Notes: a model not told the origin generated them from the sequence alone. A stretch of DNA of 64,000 nt from Agaribacillus aureus (GCA_030442055.1 JAUJEB010000002.1:248001-312000); one strand, 5' to 3'; positions 18,574 to 26,488 are shown, counted from the stretch's first letter. Numbers and translations are program-made.

Positions 18574-19210
18574 ACCTTCAATGTATTGTATATCGGGTAT
18601 GAATAGGTAGTCACTATTGGAATTCCCGGTTTTTAACGCATCTGATTGCGAATTATGCTCTACATTTGTTGAGAGCCAATATTATAAAATGGCATTGTGT
18701 TATGTTAAATCAGCTTGGAGAGCTAGCGTTGGTATAAAGTTTTTTTGAAGAAAGAGGAAATTATACAAGCAGGAGAGGGGGGAGCGTGAAGAAAATGTCC
18801 AGTGGACATTTTTAGCGAGCAGCCAGGATGCAGGGTAAGCCTTTCACACACATTTGCCACTTTCTTTCCCAAAACCCAACATCCCTCACTGCGGCATGGT
18901 AATTCCTCGCTCGGCAGAAGAGGTAAAAGAGTGTTCCAGGCAGGCTTGGGCTGGTCTCCACATTGATCTAAAAGTATGGACTTTTCCTATTGAAGATGCA
19001 TTTTCTGACTTGGAGTTTGTGATACTACTGAATAAGAAAATTGATAGAGGTAGATCTTCTGGGATGAAAATTTGAGTTTGACGTACGCTCCATCCTTGAA
19101 AAGGTATGAGAATCCTGACCGACGCTTAAGCCACTGCTTTACGTTGATGATCAGGGAGAACACCCTTCTCCCAAATGTTTTTGGCTGCGTTGAGTTTTTC
19201 AGCAAACCCT
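18574..19210. other. Gene-free stretch with IS end remnant
   Basis: No convincing gene. A half palindrome resembling the attC-like elements lies near 18676-18712 (AGCCAATATTATAAAATGGC). At 19191-19209 the sequence GAGTTTTTCAGCAAACCCT is the terminal repeat of the IS whose transposase remnant lies at 22298-22771. The frame before it ends LSFSANP like that transposase. The rest of the element is degraded beyond recognition. Confidence 0.45.
19191..19209 (+). mobile_element. Terminal end of a degraded IS5-like element
   Basis: The sequence GAGTTTTTCAGCAAACCCT is the exact inverse of AGGGTTTGCTGAAAAACTC at 22303-22321, which directly follows the transposase remnant there. It marks the right end of a second, decayed copy with its body to the left. 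Translation in frame gives LSFSANP in both copies. Confidence 0.55.
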
Positions 19211-19218
19211 ACTTATAG

Positions 19219-19256
19219 TGAACTCGTTTAAACTCAAAAAAGTTTAAACGAGTTCA
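19219..19256. terminator. Perfect 16-bp inverted repeat
   Basis: Arms TGAACTCGTTTAAACT and AGTTTAAACGAGTTCA with a 6-base loop, about 55 bases past the stop of the minus-strand gene 19311-20666 and 10 bases from the IS end. It is likely a 3'-end hairpin of that operon; no U-tract follows. Confidence 0.5.
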
Positions 19257-19310
19257 TGATTACAATATTTTTAAATAAACTCTTTATTGTCTGATTTTCA
19301 CCCTTCAGGT

Positions 19311-20666
19311 TTATCTACTTTTAGCCATTTTTAGCCATTTTTTATATCCTAAATTCAAATTTATTCCAAACCGAAAATCAACACTATATACATTCTCAAT
19401 CTTACTTACTATATTATCTGTTGCAGCATATATTTGTAATGCACCCAAAGAAACTGCAAAATTGCCTCCAATGCCTATGGATTTTTGGCGTCCACCAAAA
19501 CTGCTTGTCACACCAAAAGTTGTCCTTTTTAAGGTGCGATTATAGGCTAATGCAAAAGAGGGAGAAAAATCATTAAAAGTATAATTGTTAAAACCAGTAA
19601 GACTAAACCTGTTTTTTTTATTCAGCAAGTAAGAAGCAGAAAGATATGATTTAACGCCTAATTTTGTTTGAAAAGAGCTTTGTGTCTCATTGGTTGTAAA
19701 AATAGTATTTAACTCATTTTCAAAAGCCTGTTCAACATCGTCTATGTCTTTTAAAGACAAACCGGTAAATGTTCCGCTTCCATCTTCAATATTATAATTA
19801 ATAACGTGATCTTTCCATGTAATACTTCCTATATCAGTAACAGAGAGCTCTATTATAAATTTTTTGCTTAATTGATAATATGCACCAAAATCAAAAGCTG
19901 CCCCCTTATTTTTATTTCTAAAAACATATGAATTCAATGCATTATTGGGGTAATTATCTTCATTTATAACTAAATCAAGTCCTGCTGTATTTACAGTGGC
20001 ATTTTGGGCTGTCATTTCCCAATCATAAGTATCTGCTTTAGTCAATAATGTAAGTTCTGCATTATGTTGTGTCGATGCATGAAAAATGCCACCTAAGAAC
20101 CTTAGATTGAATCCCACTTTAAATTTATTGTCTAAAAAGGTTCTTACATACCCAAAACCAATCTCACGATATACTGTAGCACTAAACTTATTATGGCCCA
20201 AATCGATAAGTTCTCCAACCTGGGAACTATTGCCGTTAGCTAGAAAATTTAAAAAAGGTTTGGTAAGCTGAGCATTTACGTCTGTTCTTGTATTTAAAAA
20301 CAGAGAAAAGGCATTTTTTCCTTTACGTAAACCCATATGAAACAGGTGACCTGTGAAATTAAATTTTAAGGGATTGATATCATCAACATTCAATAAAAGG
20401 TTTTTAAGATCAATTTCTAATGACCCTGAATTTGTATTTTCCACTAAAAGATCTTTTAATCGAAAACCATTCTGATAATTTACACCAAAATTCGAACCAG
20501 GAATTGCAATTGTAAATGTATTTTGTGGCATGTAGGTAGGTGAAATATTTTGTGTCTGTAATACATAATCCCTTAGCTGGTAAAAAGAGAAATGTTCTTG
20601 TGCTGTTACATTATACATAGTAAAAGCTATAAGAGCATATGTTAATAGCGTTCCTTTTTTTTGCAT
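19311..20666 (-). CDS. DUF5723-like outer membrane protein
   Basis: Predicted outer-membrane beta-barrel of 451 residues. The signal peptide is MQKKGTLLTYALIAFTMYNVTA. The beginning (YVLQTQNISPTYMPQNTFTI) and the repeated amphipathic strands (GFNLRFLGGIFHAST, FAVSLGALQIYAATDN, VDFRFGINLNLGYKKW) fit the DUF5723 porin-like family of Bacteroidota. It is the second gene of an operon, 3 bases after the lipoprotein gene 20670-22289. The pair probably forms a surface complex. The family function is not established. The operon is bracketed by two remnants of the same IS. Confidence 0.8.
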   Translation of the reverse strand: MQKKGTLLTYALIAFTMYNVTAQEHFSFYQLRDYVLQTQNISPTYMPQNTFTIAIPGSNFGVNYQNGFRLKDLLVENTNSGSLEIDLKNLLLNVDDINPLKFNFTGHLFHMGLRKGKNAFSLFLNTRTDVNAQLTKPFLNFLANGNSSQVGELIDLGHNKFSATVYREIGFGYVRTFLDNKFKVGFNLRFLGGIFHASTQHNAELTLLTKADTYDWEMTAQNATVNTAGLDLVINEDNYPNNALNSYVFRNKNKGAAFDFGAYYQLSKKFIIELSVTDIGSITWKDHVINYNIEDGSGTFTGLSLKDIDDVEQAFENELNTIFTTNETQSSFQTKLGVKSYLSASYLLNKKNRFSLTGFNNYTFNDFSPSFALAYNRTLKRTTFGVTSSFGGRQKSIGIGGNFAVSLGALQIYAATDNIVSKIENVYSVDFRFGINLNLGYKKWLKMAKSR

Positions 20667-20669
20667 GAC

Positions 20670-22289
20670 CTAGTTGTTATTAATTTCAATACTTACGTCC
20701 GTTGTAATACTAATATCTAAAGTGTTAGCTGCCAGCAACTTTACAGGACTGTTTGAGCTAGCATTTGTAGTATTCATTTTCAGTTTTAAGACTGCTCTTG
20801 TGGCTGTTTTTATCTCGTCTCCTTTAATGTCAAATGATGTTGTATTTTCGGTTGCCCCCGTACTGATGCCATTGGTGTCCACTGGTGCGGCAGCAAATAC
20901 AACTAGTTTGGTTATTGTATGAACAATCGAATTGTCATTATAAAACACCATTTCAAGAGTTCCTCCCAACGGAATGGTATTTATGGTATGTATATTTAAG
21001 GTAGTCTCACCTAAATCTTCAAAATCTGCTCCGTTGATGTTGTCCAGTTCGTGTTCAAATTCAATATTTTCAAAAACAACATCCAGAGGCATGTTAACTT
21101 CTACATAGGCACTTAATGCACTTGTATTTAGACTAAAATTTTGATTGGAACCACTATTTGGATTTGATGTTGCAGATATATCAACTGTAAATTGAGAGGG
21201 CTTTAAAGCTAATAAATCAACAATATTTGAGTTTGTATTTTCTATGGTAATAAAATCTCTTACAGTTTGCCCTTCTTGTGCAAGTGTAGGGCTATTAATA
21301 ATTTGAGGCGTATCTGTAATAGCTCCCATTAAGAACTTGGTTTCGCTGGCATTACTTGCAGCTATGTTTCCAAAATCAATGCCCAAAGGAAATCCAAAAC
21401 TATTATCAACAATCAATTGCAATGTTGGGTCAGCAAATAGAAGAGCACCAGTACCAAAATCGTCAAAAACATCAAAGTCAATGGTTAGGCTTTCGCTATT
21501 TATAGTTTGATTTTTTAAATCGCCATAAATCGCTTCAAATTGGAGGTTCGTCATACCCAATGAAAATGACAATTTTTGTTCAGGTGATATTGTATCTCCA
21601 ACTTCAAGATCAATACTACCCGAGACTGTTAATACAAAAGTATTGGTCGTACTTCCTCCATTACCATCATCCGTTAAGTCTGCCCAGAAATCCGTTAGAT
21701 CAACATCTATTATTTCTGAAGTAGTTCCATTTATGGATATTGTTACTTCGTGAGAAGTATCATCAGTTTTAGATCTTAGCGAATTAAAAGTTAGTGTTAA
21801 ATCTATATCAACATCAGTAAATGTTGATTGAACTGTAAGCTGTAAGTTTCCGTCACTAAAAACGATTTCATTAAATTCTTCACCATTTGATCCACTCAAT
21901 GAAAAGGTAAAAGGGGGTATCTGGTCAAGAATTAGGGTTTCATTGATCAATGACCCTGGGGAAGGAATATCTATTCCCGGATTATAATCCCGTGAAGGGA
22001 AACTTTGATCTGGAATTTCTATAGCATTAACGGCGGTAACCGATGCTAAAGTGTCTAAATATACAAAGGAAACTATCCCTTCATTATTTTCTTTAATTTC
22101 TACACTTTTTGCATCAATTTCATTAAACAGTTCACCGACCGTATACGTAATATTTCCCACGGCAATTGCAAAACTTGCCTCTGTGTCAAAATCTTCTATA
22201 TCTTTATCTAAATAGCTAAGATCACAAGCTTGTATTGCGGGTAAGAGTATTACTATAAATATGATATGTTTAAATCTTATTTTTTTCAT
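20670..22289 (-). CDS. Large surface lipoprotein of unknown function
   Basis: Protein of 539 residues with signal MKKIRFKHIIFIVILLPAI and lipobox IQACDLSYLDKD; the acidic stretch after the Cys fits surface export. The mature protein is beta-rich (Ig-like or bactericidal-protein-like strands; DLTDFWADLTDDGNGGST, VLTVSGSIDLEVGDTIS) with no catalytic motif. It is the first gene of an operon with a DUF5723 barrel. Operator-promoter module B (23221-23280) points towards it, but the IS remnant 22298-22771 now lies between, so its transcription may have changed. Confidence 0.7.
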   Translation of the reverse strand: MKKIRFKHIIFIVILLPAIQACDLSYLDKDIEDFDTEASFAIAVGNITYTVGELFNEIDAKSVEIKENNEGIVSFVYLDTLASVTAVNAIEIPDQSFPSRDYNPGIDIPSPGSLINETLILDQIPPFTFSLSGSNGEEFNEIVFSDGNLQLTVQSTFTDVDIDLTLTFNSLRSKTDDTSHEVTISINGTTSEIIDVDLTDFWADLTDDGNGGSTTNTFVLTVSGSIDLEVGDTISPEQKLSFSLGMTNLQFEAIYGDLKNQTINSESLTIDFDVFDDFGTGALLFADPTLQLIVDNSFGFPLGIDFGNIAASNASETKFLMGAITDTPQIINSPTLAQEGQTVRDFITIENTNSNIVDLLALKPSQFTVDISATSNPNSGSNQNFSLNTSALSAYVEVNMPLDVVFENIEFEHELDNINGADFEDLGETTLNIHTINTIPLGGTLEMVFYNDNSIVHTITKLVVFAAAPVDTNGISTGATENTTSFDIKGDEIKTATRAVLKLKMNTTNASSNSPVKLLAANTLDISITTDVSIEINNN

Positions 22290-22297
22290 GATTTGGG

Positions 22298-22771
22298 TTA
22301 ATTAGGGTTTGCTGAAAAACTCAGGCACAAGGATGTCATCCCGGCCAATTTGACCAGGTTCAACACCAAGATGATGGAAGCGATCAATGATTGACTGGTT
22401 TGTTTGAGCCGAGCGCGGATTCGGTTCATGCCGTATCCATTCTTAGCCTGTTCAAACTTACCTTCAATCGGATTTTGCTCTCCCGGTCTTACGTGGTCTT
22501 CCACTGCCTGGGCCGAAGGGCGACCTAGGGGCTTGGCCGCAAGTTTAATGTTTTTGCTTTTAAGCCATCGCCTGTTATCACGGGTGCAGTATACGTAACC
22601 TAAAAAGTATTGCATATAAATATTTTCAGTGATCTGGGCAACGATTTCCCTATCATCGAGATTACAGAGATGTTTGATGATGAGTGCACCTATCACAACA
22701 CGTGGATTCAACGGTGGTCTGCCAGTGAGTTTGGGGGCATACCGGTTATCAAAGGATCTGGAGCAATTCAC
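22298..22771 (-). pseudogene. Internally deleted IS5-family transposase
   Basis: An in-frame fusion of the two ends of an IS5/IS1182-type transposase. The first part (KLTGRPPLNPRVVIGALI, then REIVAQITENIYMQYFLGY) is the N-terminal DUF772 region. It is joined directly to the C-terminal DDE end (VYCTRDNRRWLKSKNIKLA, then NPIEGKFEQAKNGYGMNRI). The central catalytic part of roughly 200-250 residues expected for the family is missing, and the extreme N-terminus also seems lost. The final Glu of the DDE triad may be the one in PIEGKFEQ. The terminal repeat follows at 22303-22321, overlapping the stop region. Not functional. Confidence 0.85.
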
Positions 22772-22775
22772 CTAG

Positions 22776-22874
22776 GAACAAATAGCTGAAAAAATTAATT
22801 GGGACTTTGAACCTGATAAAGAAGAACATATTTCATGGTTTGAAATTGACCTTACTAAACCGATTACAATTTAA
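22776..22874 (+). pseudogene. C-terminal 32-residue remnant of a gene
   Basis: Open plus-strand frame with no start, directly abutting the transposase remnant. It encodes EQIAEKINWDFEPDKEEHI and ends DLTKPITI. A good intrinsic terminator follows at once. It therefore looks like the tail of a real gene whose front was lost by the IS event. The family was not recognised. Confidence 0.5.
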
Positions 22875-22895
22875 GGGGAATACTCCCCTTTTTTT
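22875..22895 (+). terminator. Intrinsic terminator of the truncated gene
   Basis: GGGGA/TCCCC hairpin with a 4-base loop followed by a run of seven T, starting right after the stop codon of the remnant 22776-22874. Confidence 0.7.
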
Positions 22896-23016
22896 ATTGC
22901 TGGTAAAACGGACGTTTAAAAGATCGTTTTTCCGAAAGGCTCTGAAAATAAATTTCATGCTCGATGTTAATTTTTTGATTGTATCTGGATAATAATAGTA
23001 GCGCAAAAATTATTAC

Positions 23017-23163
23017 ATGATTATGAATAAGCTAATACCAGCAATCGTGCAAGATTTAGCTAAAAAACACTTTGAGGTTCAAATTATCAATGGACAGATA
23101 GCAACCCCTTTCGGAATTGCTATCAAGTTAATCACCAACCATTCTAATTTTAACTCGATCTAG
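23017..23163 (+). CDS. Small 48-codon ORF, doubtful
   Basis: ATG-started frame encoding MIMNKLIPAIVQDLAKKHFE and ending NHSNFNSI. A hairpin (GATAGCAA/TTGCTATC, 23097-23124) lies inside it. It may be a small gene or part of the structured stretch transcribed from the other strand. No family was recognised. Confidence 0.25.
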   Translation: MIMNKLIPAIVQDLAKKHFEVQIINGQIATPFGIAIKLITNHSNFNSI

Positions 23164-23199
23164 TGCTCCAAACATAGAATGATTAAAAAGAGCACTAGA
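23159..23199. other. 10-bp inverted repeat
   Basis: Perfect arms TCTAGTGCTC (23159-23168) and GAGCACTAGA (23190-23199). It sits right after the predicted start point of module B on the minus strand and just after the small ORF on the plus strand. Confidence 0.4.
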
Positions 23200-23332
23200 C
23201 TTATATTCATTTTACTAATACAAAAATAGCGAAGGAGGAGACGAATGGACTGTGCGAAAAATGTTTAAATCTATGCGAGAAACGTCCAATGAGTAATTCC
23301 GGGCTGATTTTCCTCAGACCTTTATTACATTC
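23186..23332 (-). repeat. Direct repeat, left copy (contains module B)
   Basis: About 147 bp, strongly similar (estimated by eye at 80-90%) to 24756-24899 in the same orientation. The two copies flank the lipoprotein gene 23511-24716 and its upstream region. Confidence 0.75.
23221..23280 (-). promoter_or_regulatory. Operator-promoter module B (LytTR-like)
   Basis: TGTGCGAAA (23251-23259) and TATGCGAGA (23272-23280) are direct repeats 21 bp apart. On the minus strand, 22 bases further is TATTTTTG (23221-23228), a perfect TAnnTTTG -7 box. No intact gene follows directly; next comes the IS remnant, then the operon 22289-19311. Confidence 0.55.
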
Positions 23333-23487
23333 GTTCTTCATCACAGAAGAAAAAAAGTACTTGTATAGGCTATCATTTCTACCCATCTTGATGAATGACC
23401 CGAAAATAATGAGGTCTGCAAGTGTAAACAAGGTTGCAGATTGACACTCTTCATAAACATGGGGATACTTCCTTGTGGTGCCAATGA

Positions 23488-23512
23488 AGCCTTACCCTAA
23501 AAGGGTAAGGCT
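23488..23512 (-). terminator. Hairpin at the end of the TIG lipoprotein gene
   Basis: Perfect 11-bp stem AGCCTTACCCT/AGGGTAAGGCT with a 3-base loop, overlapping the last bases of the stop codon of 23511-24716. No T-run follows. Confidence 0.6.
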
Positions 23513-24716
23513 ACTCTACAACAAGTTGATTTCCATTTAGGGGTTCAAGGGCATAGCTACCCCCGCGTTTTGCACATTCAATCAAATATGTCCCATTTTC
23601 CAAGGGTACGGTAAAGGACAGTTCTACGTTATTCGACCCTGCGGTGACATCGTAATTAGTGCGGCTTACCACGGTTTCTCGGCCATCGGTAACGTCCGTA
23701 AATGTAAAATCCAAGAAACTGTTGAAATAATAATGGCTGATATCGAACTTCAGCTCCAGATTGCTACCATCTTTTCCCAGAACCGTAAAATCAAACTTGC
23801 CCTCTTCGATGTCTATGGTCCTGCTTTTATTATTTCTGGGAACCAATGGTATACCCGAAGTATTCGGAGCCAGAACATTAAGCTCAAGGGTTTCCCCATT
23901 TTGGGTTGTCTCGGGAACATCAAAGGAGTATTCCTTAAAAGAGGCCTCTGGCCAGCTTGACCGTGAAGTCACCGCTTCGTTTCCTATTGAAATCGAATAA
24001 TCAATGGGACTTGGACCATAAATATTCAAGGTCAGCATACTTCCGGGAGCATAGGAATTGGCATTTCGTGCCGTGTTGATTTCGTAAGAACCAGTGTAGA
24101 TGATCGTATTGGTGCTTTCCACGGGAGCTATTCCATTAGATTCGCCATAGCCAATTATAAGACGATGTTCCTTGTAGTAATCGATGGTTGGACCAACCAC
24201 AAATTCGATACTGTCCTTAGAAATCTGGACACTCTCCAGAACTAAATAATTCGAATAATTCGAATTGCCTTCATTGAAAAGAACCGCAAAATACTCTTCC
24301 CTCAAATCATGGTTCTTGATCGCCACTGCAATGGTATCTCCCCTATAGGTATATCGTTTGTTCATGGCTCCCAAAACTATATTAGGAATGTTAAAGGAGC
24401 TTTCCGAACTGATTGCCTGACCTCCCACCACTATCCGTATCGGGCCACTAATGTCCCGGATTCCATCTGGAACCACGGCGGAAACGATGTTTCCGTTTAT
24501 TTCGAAGGATTTGGCTATATTATCATCAAAACTGACTTCTTGTATGGTACTGGCATCAAGATTGGCGACCGTGATATTTATGATATCCCCCGATATCCCT
24601 TGACTGGGTTCAAAGGATAAGATCTTGGGGGCATTATCCTCATTATCCGAGCTACAGGATAGAAAAATGGCGAAAAAAACCAGGGAGCAGGTATGGAAGA
24701 TCTTTTTCATGAACAT
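23511..24716 (-). CDS. IPT/TIG-domain lipoprotein
   Basis: Lipoprotein of 401 residues. The start is probably the second Met (MKKIFHTCSLVFFAIF, at 24710), with the lipobox LSCSSDNED. The first mature domain is an IPT/TIG fold (APKILSFEPSQGISGDIINI, SSFNIPN). Two or three more Ig-like beta domains follow. No enzyme motif is seen. TIG lipoproteins of this type are common surface or SusE/F-like glycan-binding accessories, but no SusCD pair is adjacent, so the role is open. It lies downstream of module C and is flanked by the direct repeats 23186-23332 and 24756-24899. Confidence 0.75.
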   Translation of the reverse strand: MFMKKIFHTCSLVFFAIFLSCSSDNEDNAPKILSFEPSQGISGDIINITVANLDASTIQEVSFDDNIAKSFEINGNIVSAVVPDGIRDISGPIRIVVGGQAISSESSFNIPNIVLGAMNKRYTYRGDTIAVAIKNHDLREEYFAVLFNEGNSNYSNYLVLESVQISKDSIEFVVGPTIDYYKEHRLIIGYGESNGIAPVESTNTIIYTGSYEINTARNANSYAPGSMLTLNIYGPSPIDYSISIGNEAVTSRSSWPEASFKEYSFDVPETTQNGETLELNVLAPNTSGIPLVPRNNKSRTIDIEEGKFDFTVLGKDGSNLELKFDISHYYFNSFLDFTFTDVTDGRETVVSRTNYDVTAGSNNVELSFTVPLENGTYLIECAKRGGSYALEPLNGNQLVVE

Positions 24717-24755
24717 TCAGATTTAACGGAAATTCAGATAACATGGCTCTCTATA

Positions 24756-24899
24756 AAAAGCACTATACCTGTATTCACTCTACCAATTCAAAAATAGCGA
24801 GGAGGGAACGAATGGCCTGTGCGAAAAATGTTTAAATCTATGCGAGAAACGTCCTATGAGTAATTCGAGGCTGATTTTCCTCAGATCTTTATTACATTC
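24756..24899 (-). repeat. Direct repeat, right copy (contains module C)
   Basis: Partner of 23186-23332, in the same orientation. It covers the promoter region of the TIG lipoprotein gene, including about 50 bases beyond the operator. Confidence 0.75.
24789..24847 (-). promoter_or_regulatory. Operator-promoter module C (LytTR-like)
   Basis: TGTGCGAAA (24818-24826) and TATGCGAGA (24839-24847), 21 bp apart. 21 bases downstream on the minus strand is TATTTTTG (24789-24796). This would give a 5' leader of about 65-70 bases before the TIG lipoprotein gene. Confidence 0.6.
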
Positions 24900-25190
24900 A
24901 ATAAGTTCATTCATTTAATCCAATTTGTTTACCGTAACAAAGACATCTTTAAATATCCGCACGACATTTTTAGTTATCTTCTACATAAATTCACGTTTTA
25001 AAAAAACCGCGACATAAAGCTTGCCACCGGCAACCTTCTTCACGCTATCGAATGTTATATAATTTATATTATGTTAAATAATAACTTTTCTAACATAGCA
25101 AACTTTTCAACAAAGAGGCTTGTAAGCTTTGGCAAAACATGGCGCACCAATGGCCCTACTCGTTTAGAGTCAGCCCCTAAATTTGCCGTT

Positions 25191-25250
25191 TCTCGCATAG
25201 ATTTTAATGGTTTTCGCACAGTCCATTATCAAATCTTTTCCCTATACTTG
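25191..25250 (+). promoter_or_regulatory. Operator-promoter module D (LytTR-like)
   Basis: The inverted copy of the same module: TCTCGCATA (25191-25199) and TTTCGCACA (25212-25220), 21 bp apart. 22 bases later is TATACTTG (25243-25250), a near-match to TAnnTTTG. It fires to the right, where no protein gene is found before a strong terminator at 25323-25362. Confidence 0.55.
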
Positions 25251-25256
25251 TATCGT

Positions 25257-25362
25257 ATTATTTATATGCAAGGCCGTCAGATTTGGAGATCTAGACGGTT
25301 AGTTATTATTTAACAGTGTATCAGTTTCCCGATTTTTTTTATAACCGGGAAACTTTTTTTTG
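25257..25362 (+). ncRNA. Candidate small RNA of about 105 nt
   Basis: Defined by module D at its 5' side and a strong intrinsic terminator at its 3' side. Between them is another stem (CCGTCAGAT / ATCTAGACGG, about 25275-25299). No start codon opens a frame of more than a few residues inside it. The ends are inferred from promoter geometry, not observed. A truncated leader of a lost gene is the alternative. Confidence 0.4.
25323..25362 (+). terminator. Strong intrinsic terminator
   Basis: 9-bp stem AGTTTCCCG (25323-25331) / CGGGAAACT (25346-25354) followed by eight or more T. On the plus strand, with no coding gene upstream. Confidence 0.8.
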
Positions 25363-25540
25363 ACCCTCCCAAAACAAAAAATTCATTCTTTGTTAGAAAA
25401 ATCCAAAAAACCATTTATCCTTGAATTACGGCGCTCTGCTGGGAAGCAACGACCGTAACTAAAAATATTATGTTAAATACAAAATTCTAAACCTTACCAA
25501 TCACCATTAACAAATCCCCTAATCCACCCAAAACCAACAT

Positions 25541-26380
25541 TCACCTCCCCCCCTTAAACTCTCTAACCGTCATCCCATAAACACTCTTAAAAGTCTTCGA
25601 CAAATGACTACTGTCAGTAAAGTTCAACTGATAAGCAATCTCCTTAAGCGTTAGATCCGTGTGAAGGATTTTAGTTTCTACCAGTTTTAATTTGGTTTTA
25701 TTAACGTATTCCGCCAGATTAACGCCGGCCTGTTTCTTGAAGTACTCGGAAAAGTATGTTGGCGATATTCCAAACCTTTCTGATAACACGGGAATTCTAA
25801 GCCGCTCCGAATCAATAATATTAGTATTGATGTATCGCAGGATTTCACCAAACCGGCTGTCCGATTCATTTGCCTGCTCTACGTATTGCTTCTCGATGCT
25901 CCTAGCTAAAACATTTAGTATGGAAGCCATAGCGCCCGAAATGATGGCATCCGAATAGGTATCAGTCGACAGGTATTCCTGGTGCATGGATTTGATGGTT
26001 TGGATGATGTAATCTCGCTCCCTATCTGTACTGATAATATCCCCTGGCACTTTGTTGTAGTTAGCAAGAATGTAGGCCATTCTGTCAAACCAGTCTTTAT
26101 AATTGGTAAGTTTCTGATCATTCAAAAAATAGTGATCTGTAAACCGGATAAAGTAAAAACGGGACGGCTCCTCAATTCTAAAGGAATGACAATCCAGCGG
26201 GGGCAGCAGAAATATGTTGCCGGACCGGTACGCAAACTCATGGTCATTGATACATTGATACCCCCTACCGTGATCGACATACACTATTTCAAAGAAATTA
26301 TGCTTATGGGGTCTTTTTCGCCAAACTGAAAATTCCTCTACCTGTATGTCAAAAATTCTTTGGGCTTCCTCTATTAACAT
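25541..26380 (-). CDS. AraC-family transcriptional regulator
   Basis: Regulator of 279 residues. The N-terminal half is a cupin-like sensing domain (about 20-150; [30 protein letters not shown]) with His residues typical of this fold. The C-terminal half (about 180-278) has the two AraC helix-turn-helix motifs ([20 protein letters not shown] and [20 protein letters not shown]). It is transcribed divergently from the HTCS gene of the polysaccharide utilisation locus. An 18-bp inverted repeat begins at its start codon, which suggests autoregulation or cross-control. Family members sense sugars or other metabolites. Confidence 0.93.
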   Translation of the reverse strand: MLIEEAQRIFDIQVEEFSVWRKRPHKHNFFEIVYVDHGRGYQCINDHEFAYRSGNIFLLPPLDCHSFRIEEPSRFYFIRFTDHYFLNDQKLTNYKDWFDRMAYILANYNKVPGDIISTDRERDYIIQTIKSMHQEYLSTDTYSDAIISGAMASILNVLARSIEKQYVEQANESDSRFGEILRYINTNIIDSERLRIPVLSERFGISPTYFSEYFKKQAGVNLAEYVNKTKLKLVETKILHTDLTLKEIAYQLNFTDSSHLSKTFKSVYGMTVREFKGGR

Positions 26381-26488
26381 GGTAATATTATTGGTTGAAT
26401 AATCACAAAAATGGGTATTATTAGTGTAATAATCTAATTTTCAACTGTTATGGGTTCTAAAAAACTGCATTTAACCAATAATTTTACC
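26381..26488. promoter_or_regulatory. Inverted repeat between divergent regulators
   Basis: Left arm GGTAATATTATTGGTTGA (26381-26398) and right arm TTAACCAATAATTTTACC (26471-26488) match at 16 of 18 positions when inverted. It lies in the 314-base gap between the AraC gene and the HTCS gene, which otherwise holds no gene. The left arm directly abuts the AraC start codon, a likely repression site. Confidence 0.5.

Larger units (their letters stand above)
24900..25540. other. Remaining intergenic DNA of 24.7-25.5 kb
   Basis: Apart from module D, the candidate small RNA and its terminator, I see no gene here. The 80-codon plus frame 25071-25313 runs through the operator and is not credible. Confidence 0.5.

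Noticed and set aside
18854-19075. 73-codon plus-strand ORF
   Set aside because: Lies in degraded IS-like DNA, has no ribosome-binding site and no recognisable product.
23207-23431. 74-codon minus-strand ORF
   Set aside because: Runs through the duplicated operator region; the equivalent frame in the other repeat copy is interrupted.
25071-25313. 80-codon plus-strand ORF
   Set aside because: Overlaps the operator-promoter module D and would start before the promoter.
13800-25400. Integron integrase expected beside attC-like sites
   Set aside because: No tyrosine recombinase frame of any length was found in this zone or elsewhere in the window.
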